Assembly: GCA_017623255.1 (NCBI GenBank)
Contig: JAGAPL010000070.1
Location: 1 to 41,025, forward strand
Reading direction: 5' to 3'
DNA from: Clostridia bacterium
GTDB lineage: Bacteria > Bacillota > Clostridia > Oscillospirales > CAG-272
Length of the DNA stretch: 41,025 bases
Positions 16,093-21,869 of the stretch are shown here, piece after piece. Each line of letters begins with the position of its first letter. The stretch's first letter is position 1. The translations under genes were made by a program, and so were the position numbers. The notes under the pieces were generated by a model. It did not search any database and was not told where the DNA came from. It saw only the letters and a program-made list of their open reading frames with translations.

Positions 16093-17240
16093 TAGTCCAT
16101 CCTCTTGCTGATCAATTTTGAATATGATGTGATATCGTAATCACCGCTTTGGAAATCTTCACTGTTTAAAATATCAATAAACAGCTCGCTGTTATTTATA
16201 ACCCCTTCTGTGACAAGCTCCGAAAGGGCGTTTTTCATTTTTAAAACTGCTTCCTCGCGATTGCCTGCGTGCACGACAAGCTTGGCAAGCATTGGCTCAT
16301 ATTCAACGGGAAGCTTACAGTTTTGATAAACTGCTGTTTCCATGCGCACGCCAAGTCCGCAAGGAATGTGAAGAATACTGATCTCTCCGGCTTGAGGCAT
16401 ATTATTTTCGGGATTGACCGCGTATATTCTGCAGCCCAATGTGCAACCATTTTCAAGAAGCTCTGCTTCGGAGAATTCAAGGTTTTCGCCTGCGGCTATC
16501 CTCACCTGCCATTTGGTGAGATTTATTCTGCATTGAACCTCTGTGATCGCGCATCCCACCTGGAGCCTTGGCACAAACTGCTTGAATACATGGTTTCCAT
16601 CGCGGTCAACGTAGAAATTGACGCTGCCTACTCCCACAAAGTCAAGTGCCTGCGCTATTTTCTTTGCCGCCTTATACAGCTTCTTTCGTGTTTTTTCGCT
16701 GAGAGCGTAGGCAGGGGATTCTCCCATAAGCCTCGTGGCATTATCAACGTAAGAGCTGTCTCTGTCCCCTACGGCAAGCAAATTTCCTGCTCCGTCTGCC
16801 ACAATCTGAATATCTATTTCCTTTGGGGCGCCGTGCAAACGGTTTACATTCGTGGAAACAGCAAGCTCGCGTATCATTGCTTTAACTGCGGCTTTGTCTG
16901 CAAGAAAAGTGAGCAGCTCGGTGCTTGGGCCGATATACGTCAATCCCACCTCTCTGCATTTCCCTGAAAGCTCAACTGATTCTGAAAGGAATCCGTAACC
17001 TACATAAACAGCATCAGCACCGCAGTTTAAGGCGGTGCAAACGATGGCATCTACGTTGCAATAGCTCTTTGCAGGATCGGCTGGACCGATGCAATAGCTT
17101 TCATCTGCCATATTCACATGAAAGCTTTCCATATCGGCTGAAGAATAAACTGCAACTGTTTTTACTCCCAGCTCTTTACAGGAGCGGATCATAGTTACGG
17201 CGATATCGCCGCGATTGGCAATGAGAATTTTTTCAAACAT
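16089..17240 (-). CDS. Biotin carboxylase-like protein (AccC family) with deleted ATP lid and lost catalytic residues
   Basis: 383 residues, versus about 447 in AccC. The N-terminal domain is well kept: KILIANRGDIAV, CKELGVKTVAVYSSAD, SYCIGPA, GYGFLSE, TYIGPS, and the Lys of ADKAAVKAM. Then about 65 residues are missing: the sequence jumps from residue 130 to EIDIQIVADG (141-150), removing the GGGGG ATP lid and Lys159. Compared from memory with E. coli AccC, the RDCS...HQK region is RDSS...ATR (Lys238 lost), FEFL is VNFY (Glu276 lost), IEMN is KQFV (Glu288 lost) and QVEH is QVGC (base Glu296 lost). Arg292 (Arg225) and Arg338 (Arg299) remain. Catalysis looks impossible, yet the frame is open throughout and the C-terminal domain is well conserved. 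It starts four bases after accB; no strong ribosome site is visible. Confidence 0.8.
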   Translation of the reverse strand: MFEKILIANRGDIAVTMIRSCKELGVKTVAVYSSADMESFHVNMADESYCIGPADPAKSYCNVDAIVCTALNCGADAVYVGYGFLSESVELSGKCREVGLTYIGPSTELLTFLADKAAVKAMIRELAVSTNVNRLHGAPKEIDIQIVADGAGNLLAVGDRDSSYVDNATRLMGESPAYALSEKTRKKLYKAAKKIAQALDFVGVGSVNFYVDRDGNHVFKQFVPRLQVGCAITEVQCRINLTKWQVRIAAGENLEFSEAELLENGCTLGCRIYAVNPENNMPQAGEISILHIPCGLGVRMETAVYQNCKLPVEYEPMLAKLVVHAGNREEAVLKMKNALSELVTEGVINNSELFIDILNSEDFQSGDYDITSYSKLISKRMDY

Positions 17241-17244
17241 AGCT

Positions 17245-17703
17245 TTAATTATCCGTTGTTATAACAAACAGGGTTTGGCCGTATTCAACGAGGCTGCCGT
17301 CGCTTGTGCAAACGTCAACGATCGTTGCGTCATATGGAGCAGGGATTTCGTTCATCATCTTCATTGATTCGATAACGCACAGTATATCACCTTTTTTAAC
17401 TCTTGAGCCTATCTGAACGTAGGGCATATCGCTTGGGGAGGGTGAACTATGGAAAATTCCAAGCAGTGGGGCTGTTATTTCAAGCTTGGCATCCTGTTCA
17501 AGCTCGTTTTTGATGAGCATTTCATCTGCATCAAAATCCATTTCGGGCACTGCAGGAACAGATTTGGGCGCAGAAACAGGAGCAGAATCGCGTTTCATAA
17601 CGATTTCTGTTTCGCCGTCTTTTATGCTGATTTCGTTGAGGGAAAGCTCACGCATAACCTCTGCTGCCATCTTCAATATTTTCTTATCCATTTCTTGTAC
17701 CAT
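17245..17703 (-). CDS. accB: Biotin carboxyl carrier protein of acetyl-CoA carboxylase
   Basis: The 152-residue protein has an N-terminal helical region, a short Pro/Ala/Ser linker (about 40-60) and a biotinyl domain (about 75-150). The biotin attachment site is ESMKMMNE with Lys115; ITAPLLGIF and YGQTLFVI complete the domain. In fatty acid synthesis the biotin on this lysine carries carboxylate between carboxylase and transferase. Here it heads an operon with a degenerate carboxylase and a DegV-like gene and without accA or accD. A start four codons later (MDKK) is equally possible, as neither has a strong Shine-Dalgarno sequence. Confidence 0.9.
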   Translation of the reverse strand: MVQEMDKKILKMAAEVMRELSLNEISIKDGETEIVMKRDSAPVSAPKSVPAVPEMDFDADEMLIKNELEQDAKLEITAPLLGIFHSSPSPSDMPYVQIGSRVKKGDILCVIESMKMMNEIPAPYDATIVDVCTSDGSLVEYGQTLFVITTDN

Positions 17704-17724
17704 TTCCCGTTAATTTGTATTTTT

Positions 17725-17753
17725 ATTGTATCACAGATATTTTCTTATGTCAA
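17725..17753 (-). promoter_or_regulatory. Sigma-A promoter of the accB operon
   Basis: On the minus strand TTGACA and TACAAT are separated by 17 bases, with the -10 box about 22 bases before the accB ATG. Phased A-tracts begin about 25 bases upstream of the -35 box. Confidence 0.85.
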
Positions 17754-17772
17754 TTGTTTAAAATTCATTTTT

Positions 17773-17840
17773 TGCTCAAAAACGAGCAAAAATGAGCAAA
17801 AAACGCTCAAAAATGAGCAAAATTAAGCAAAAATTGAGCA
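17773..17840. promoter_or_regulatory. Six helically phased A-tracts: predicted intrinsically curved DNA upstream of accB
   Basis: On the plus strand A-tracts of 4-6 bases start at 17778, 17788, 17798, 17809, 17819 and 17829, a spacing of 10, 10, 11, 10, 10. They are joined by GAGC or GCTC, giving a repeated TGAGCAAAAA-like unit. Phasing with the DNA helix is known to cause strong bending. The GAGC/GCTC units could also be protein-binding half-sites. Confidence 0.75.
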
Positions 17841-18005
17841 TTTTTGAAAATTCGCAAACCAAAGAATCACTTTTTTATAGATTTTTAACTTATTATGCCT
17901 CATTTTTAGTGAAAAATAGTTCTTTTTCTGCAAAAAAACTGATTTTTTTACAAATAAACGAAAAGAGAGAGGGCTCCGACAACCCCCTCCCCTTCTTATG
18001 GAAGA
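17841..18005. other. AT-rich spacer with terminator-like hairpin after the XRE regulator
   Basis: No gene is seen. Near 17964-17994 the minus strand carries GAGGG...CCCTC followed by TCTTTT, a plausible terminator for the regulator gene. Two short A/T hairpins lie between about 17900 and 17955. Confidence 0.45.
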
Positions 18006-18485
18006 TTATTTATTGATTATCTCCGACAGAGTGCTTATCATCTCTGCGGAAGACATACTCTTACAACGGGCATATTCTGCCACAACTGCAGCTTTCACTG
18101 CTCTTTTTCCCGCTTCATCAAGCTCATCAAGCATTTCGCCAACGCCAAGATTTTCTCCTGCTTTATCAAGAGGCTCATTGCTTGCCATTCCGAGATTGAA
18201 CTGATAGAACAGATCCTCAGGGAACGCGCCGATGCTTCTGATAAGGTCGTGTGTGCGGCTGTTATAGTCATAAAACATAATGATTGAAAGGAAGGTGTTC
18301 CAGGAAATAGAACGGCTTCCCGATTCTGTTAGGCAATAGGTCTGACGTGAAATACCTACGAGACCTGCCAGCTCATCCTGAGAAACGCCTACTCTTGCTC
18401 TGAGAGTTGACAGATGAGGAAGCAAATTGTTGATATACTCGTCTTTTTTCTTATCGCTGATGACCCATCTGGTGCCATACTTCAT
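18006..18485 (-). CDS. XRE-family helix-turn-helix regulator
   Basis: A 159-residue protein with an HTH_3-type domain at about residues 20-72: LSTLRARVGVSQDELAGLVGISRQTY is the DNA-binding helix pair. The C-terminal half (85-159) is helical and acidic and contains no recognised ligand domain; it may mediate dimerisation. The start at 18485 has GGAGG eight bases upstream. A longer frame from 18566 is rejected because its start lies upstream of the predicted transcription start. The gene faces the accB operon from the upstream side and is a natural candidate regulator for it or for itself. Confidence 0.85.
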   Translation of the reverse strand: MKYGTRWVISDKKKDEYINNLLPHLSTLRARVGVSQDELAGLVGISRQTYCLTESGSRSISWNTFLSIIMFYDYNSRTHDLIRSIGAFPEDLFYQFNLGMASNEPLDKAGENLGVGEMLDELDEAGKRAVKAAVVAEYARCKSMSSAEMISTLSEIINK

Positions 18486-18537
18486 AAAAGTTCCTCCACG
18501 GGGTTGGTTGTTAAGGTCATTTTTTACCTCTGTGATA

Positions 18538-18566
18538 ATTATATCATAGAAAAATCGCTTTTTCAA
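18538..18566 (-). promoter_or_regulatory. Extended -10 sigma-A promoter of the XRE regulator
   Basis: On the minus strand TTGAAA and TATAAT are 17 bases apart, with TGA directly before the -10 box (extended -10). The leader to the ATG is about 45 bases. Confidence 0.8.
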
Positions 18567-18679
18567 GAAAATTTCGCCATTTTAGCGCTTTGTTTGTAAA
18601 TATTCTATTACCATATATCGTATAAACTGTGAACTTATGAATATTTATAAATTTATTTATTAACATTTATTAAACAGAG

Positions 18680-18720
18680 AAAAGCACATATAATTCCGAT
18701 ACGGAATTATATGTGCTTTT
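18680..18720 (-). terminator. Perfect 19-bp hairpin terminator of the radical SAM gene
   Basis: AAAAGCACATATAATTCCG and its exact complement surround a three-base loop. The radical SAM stop codon (18707-18709) lies inside the stem, and the minus-strand transcript ends in a T-run. Confidence 0.85.
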
Positions 18721-19663
18721 TCCCCTGATAACTATCTCTTTCCACAAGCAATTTATCAATATCGTTTGAAACTGCGGTTTTTCTTCGGCACCAAAGAGGA
18801 GCGCGAAGGATATCATCCGGCGCATCGCCCGTTATTCTGGCTATAACTGTTTCGGGCGCAAAAAATTCCAGCTGATCACAAACGGTTTCAATGTATTTCT
18901 GTCGGTCATAAGGTTCATATTCGCCGTTTTCATACATACGGCAAAGCTCTGTATCTTCCAGAATATGCAAGGAATGAAGCTTCACCATATCAGGTTTGAG
19001 GGCTGCTACGGTTTTAGCGGAATTTATCATCATCTCTTCCGTTTCACCGGGCAAGCCGTTTATGAGGTGCACGCAGATCTTTATATCTCCGCCTGCGTTG
19101 CGCAATTTGTTGTATCCCTCAAGAAACTCAGCGTACGTATGGCCTCGGTTTATTCTTGCCGCCGTTTCATCATAAACGCTCTGTAGCCCCAATTCAACTA
19201 TGACGGGTATGCTATCAGAGAGCTCTCTTATAAGCTCTACAACGCCGTTATCAAGGCAGTCTGCCCTCGTTGCTATTGCCACCATAACTGCATCGGGGAA
19301 AGACTCCACCTCGCTATAAACGCGCCTGAGCACGTCCTTAGGGGCATATGTGTTGGTGTTAGCCTGTAAATACGGAACGAAGCGGCTTACCTGCCACTTA
19401 CGCTGCATCACGTCTATCCCCTTCTCATACTGTTCTCTGAGCGTTTCCGCCAACGCTGCCCCGCTTGAGCCTCCATAGCAGAATATACATCCGCCGTGGC
19501 TTTTAGTTCCGTCTTTATTGGGGCAGGAGAAGCCTGCGTCAAGGGATATCCTTGCGCATTTTCCCCCAAAGCGTTGTTTCATATAATAATCAAAAGTGTG
19601 ATATCTTTTATTTGAATCGCTGTATTTAAATGGATTAGTTTCTCTTTGTGTAGGTTTCTTCAT
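18707..19663 (-). CDS. TIGR01212 family radical SAM protein (YhcC/YtqA type)
   Basis: The 318-residue protein has the family's iron-sulfur cysteines as Cys47, Cys59 and Cys62 in SCPNKDGT....GGCIFC, followed by FVPYLQANTNTYAP, VELGLQS and HLINGLPGET, all typical of TIGR01212. Length is normal. These enzymes bind a [4Fe-4S] cluster and cleave S-adenosylmethionine; the Bacillus member YtqA has been tied to tRNA wobble uridine modification, which I recall but cannot verify here. It is a single gene with its own promoter and terminator. Confidence 0.92.
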   Translation of the reverse strand: MKKPTQRETNPFKYSDSNKRYHTFDYYMKQRFGGKCARISLDAGFSCPNKDGTKSHGGCIFCYGGSSGAALAETLREQYEKGIDVMQRKWQVSRFVPYLQANTNTYAPKDVLRRVYSEVESFPDAVMVAIATRADCLDNGVVELIRELSDSIPVIVELGLQSVYDETAARINRGHTYAEFLEGYNKLRNAGGDIKICVHLINGLPGETEEMMINSAKTVAALKPDMVKLHSLHILEDTELCRMYENGEYEPYDRQKYIETVCDQLEFFAPETVIARITGDAPDDILRAPLWCRRKTAVSNDIDKLLVERDSYQGKKHI

Positions 19664-19711
19664 TTTCTCACCTCATTTGTATTGTAACACAAAAAATCAG
19701 TTTTTCATAGA

Positions 19712-19740
19712 TTTATACAACATTATTTTGGTTTTGTCTA
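19712..19740 (-). promoter_or_regulatory. Probable promoter of the radical SAM gene
   Basis: On the minus strand TAGACA and TATAAA are 17 bases apart, each one base from consensus, about 50 bases before the ATG at 19663. A second possible -10 (TACAAT) lies closer to the gene but lacks a good -35. Confidence 0.55.
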
Positions 19741-19764
19741 CTAATTTAAATAAGGCATACCAAT

Positions 19765-19798
19765 AAAAAAGGCCACTCTTTCGAGTAGCCTTTTTATT
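19765..19798 (-). terminator. Terminator of the carbohydrate transport operon
   Basis: A-run, stem GGCCACTC / GAGTAGCC with one mismatch, TTTC loop and T-run. It lies directly after the last permease gene of the 12-kb operon. Confidence 0.85.
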
Positions 19799-19805
19799 TG
19801 ATTTA

Positions 19806-20861
19806 TTAACCTGTGATACCGGAGCGCTCGATACCCTGTACAATGTACTTCTGTGCGAATGCATAGATAAGTACGAGAGGAAGGATGATCATAAGGCCGC
19901 AAGTGTTTGTGATTGCAGCTGTGTAGAGGCTGGAAGCCGCGCCTGTTACGTTGAGTCCTGTGGGGATAGCAACGATATCGGGCATCAGTGTGGGGCCGGT
20001 TGTTGTGAAGAATGTTTCTGTGTAGAAGTTATCTGTCCACTGCCAGGAGAATGCAAACATAAATACTGTGATAAGCATAGGAACTGACAAAGGAAGAATG
20101 ATCTGCACGAATGTTCTCAGAACGCCTGCGCCGTCAACATAAGCGGATTCTTCAAGCTCATCAGGAACGCCCTTGAAGAACTGTCTCAGAAGGAAGATGT
20201 ACAGACCGTTCTTAAATGCAAGACCGGTTGCAGACAGGATCCAGAGAGGCCAGTAGGAGTTGAGCAGGTTCATGGATGTGTCCTCAAAGATTGCTATCTT
20301 ATCCACAACACCACCGCCAAGGAAGTTCATAATTCCGAGAATATCGAAATATCTGAATTCCATAAACATGGAGAGCTTGAGTGTGGAATGAGGAACTACC
20401 ATTGTGAATACTACAAGGAGGAAGAGTGCGCTGTTGAACTTGAACTTGAACTTCGCAAAACCGTAAGCGATGAGGCAGCACACGAATGTCTGGATAAGTG
20501 CGCAGGAGCCTGCAAGCAGAACTGTGTTGAGAAGCGCGGACAAGTAACCGTTCTCTACGATGATTGCCTTGTATGTATCAAGTGTGGGATACTTAGGAAT
20601 AAGTCTTACTGTTACATCTACAAAGTCCTGCGCGCTCATGAAGGAGGACGCGATCTTTGAATAGAAGGGGAACAGAATTACGTACGCTACACCGAGGAGG
20701 AGAAGGAATCTGAAAAGGAACCAAACTATATTCTTAACTGTGTACATGTTAAGGAACTTAGCCTTCAGTCTCTCCAGAAGGGGTGTACGATCGAATTCAA
20801 CTTTAATCTTGTTCTTGCTCTCTTTTTTGATCTTGGGAGCATTTGTTGCCTGATTTGTCAT
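19806..20861 (-). CDS. Carbohydrate ABC transporter permease, MalG-like, second pair
   Basis: The 351-residue inner-membrane subunit has a Lys-rich cytoplasmic N-terminus of about 45 residues, six hydrophobic segments and the EAA loop EESAYVDGAGVLRTFVQIILP that contacts the ATPase. About 35 extra residues (around 175-220, including DILGIMNFLGGGVVDK and IFEDTSMNLLNSYWPL) occur between the third and fourth core helices, compared with the first-pair homologue in this operon. It is the last gene of the operon, 18 bases behind its MalF-like partner, with GGAGG before the start. Confidence 0.9.
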   Translation of the reverse strand: MTNQATNAPKIKKESKNKIKVEFDRTPLLERLKAKFLNMYTVKNIVWFLFRFLLLLGVAYVILFPFYSKIASSFMSAQDFVDVTVRLIPKYPTLDTYKAIIVENGYLSALLNTVLLAGSCALIQTFVCCLIAYGFAKFKFKFNSALFLLVVFTMVVPHSTLKLSMFMEFRYFDILGIMNFLGGGVVDKIAIFEDTSMNLLNSYWPLWILSATGLAFKNGLYIFLLRQFFKGVPDELEESAYVDGAGVLRTFVQIILPLSVPMLITVFMFAFSWQWTDNFYTETFFTTTGPTLMPDIVAIPTGLNVTGAASSLYTAAITNTCGLMIILPLVLIYAFAQKYIVQGIERSGITG

Positions 20862-20879
20862 TTTATCGTACCTCCTCTC

Positions 20880-21854
20880 TTAGTCTCTTCTCTGATAGAA
20901 TACTACGGAACTGAATATACCTGCAACGATCGCAACTATGAGAATTACGATCAGGAAGTACATCCAGGACATTGCGGAAGAAAGAACGTTACCGGAACCG
21001 GGCGTTGCATAAACTTCTGCAATATAGTTCATAACTTCGTTGCTTTCAGATGTGAACGAGTCGATGATTGTGTAAACTGCGTTTACAAGGATCATAGGTG
21101 AGATCATAGGAAGTGTGATCTTCCAGAATGTTTCCCAAGCGGAAGCGCCTTCGATCTGGCAGGACTCATAAATTGCAGGGGAGATACCCTGGAGACCTGA
21201 GAGGAAGATGAGCATCTGTACACCGGAGCGGTTTACGATATCAAAGATATTGTTTACCATATCGGTTACGTATGTTGCAAGCTCGCTACCTACGATCATA
21301 TTGTTGAACAGATTCTGCAGGTCAGCTGCGGAAACGATTTCCGCTGCTGCATTTGTTCCTGCGCCTGTGTCGATAGCTCCGCCTTCCTGGCCCATCATAT
21401 TTGTGAGGGCGTTGCCGGCGTCGATATCTGCGATAAGACCTGTTGAAAGAATAACAGGGATGAAGAATATTGCTCTGAACGCTGCACGGCCGATCATCTT
21501 CTGGTTAAGAAGAATAGCGATGAACAGTGAGAACAAGAGGATCGTAGGAATATCTACGATAAGGCTTGTGATACCGTTTGTGAGCGCTGTGATATATTCT
21601 TCGGAGAAAAGTGCTGTTTTATAGTTTGCAAGACCAACCCAGATAAGGTCATAACCACCACCGCTGATAACTTTGATCTCGTGGAAGCTATATTTGATTG
21701 AGTCTGCAATAATGGGGAGATAGATCAGAATAAATCCCAGGAGGAAAGGAGCTATGAAGAACCAACCTGCCTTAGACTTTTTAGCCTGCAAAGAAGCGCC
21801 TTTACTCTTCTTCTTAACTACGCCAAGTTCTTTATCACTTTTTTTACGTAACAT
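20880..21854 (-). CDS. Sugar ABC transporter permease, MalF/UgpA-like, second pair
   Basis: The 324-residue permease starts with a basic N-terminus and then KAGWFFIAPFLLGFILIYL, the usual first helix. The EAA loop reads YESCQIEGASAWETFWKITLP. Between the VILSTGLIADID helix and LIFLSGLQGI lies an unusually long stretch of about 80 residues, partly Gly/Ala-rich (around residues 145-215), that should be extracellular. The paired MalG-like permease is also enlarged at the matching position, so the two probably form a matched heterodimer. AAAGGAGG precedes the start. No ATPase gene is in the operon. Confidence 0.9.
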   Translation of the reverse strand: MLRKKSDKELGVVKKKSKGASLQAKKSKAGWFFIAPFLLGFILIYLPIIADSIKYSFHEIKVISGGGYDLIWVGLANYKTALFSEEYITALTNGITSLIVDIPTILLFSLFIAILLNQKMIGRAAFRAIFFIPVILSTGLIADIDAGNALTNMMGQEGGAIDTGAGTNAAAEIVSAADLQNLFNNMIVGSELATYVTDMVNNIFDIVNRSGVQMLIFLSGLQGISPAIYESCQIEGASAWETFWKITLPMISPMILVNAVYTIIDSFTSESNEVMNYIAEVYATPGSGNVLSSAMSWMYFLIVILIVAIVAGIFSSVVFYQRRD

Positions 21855-21869
21855 TTAAGCTTCCTCCTT

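Noticed and set aside
16089..17240. Biotin carboxylase-like gene as a frameshifted pseudogene
   Set aside because: The frame is open from end to end, both terminal domains are well conserved and it is tightly packed between two open genes; decay would be expected to show stops or frameshifts. An assembly deletion is still not excluded.
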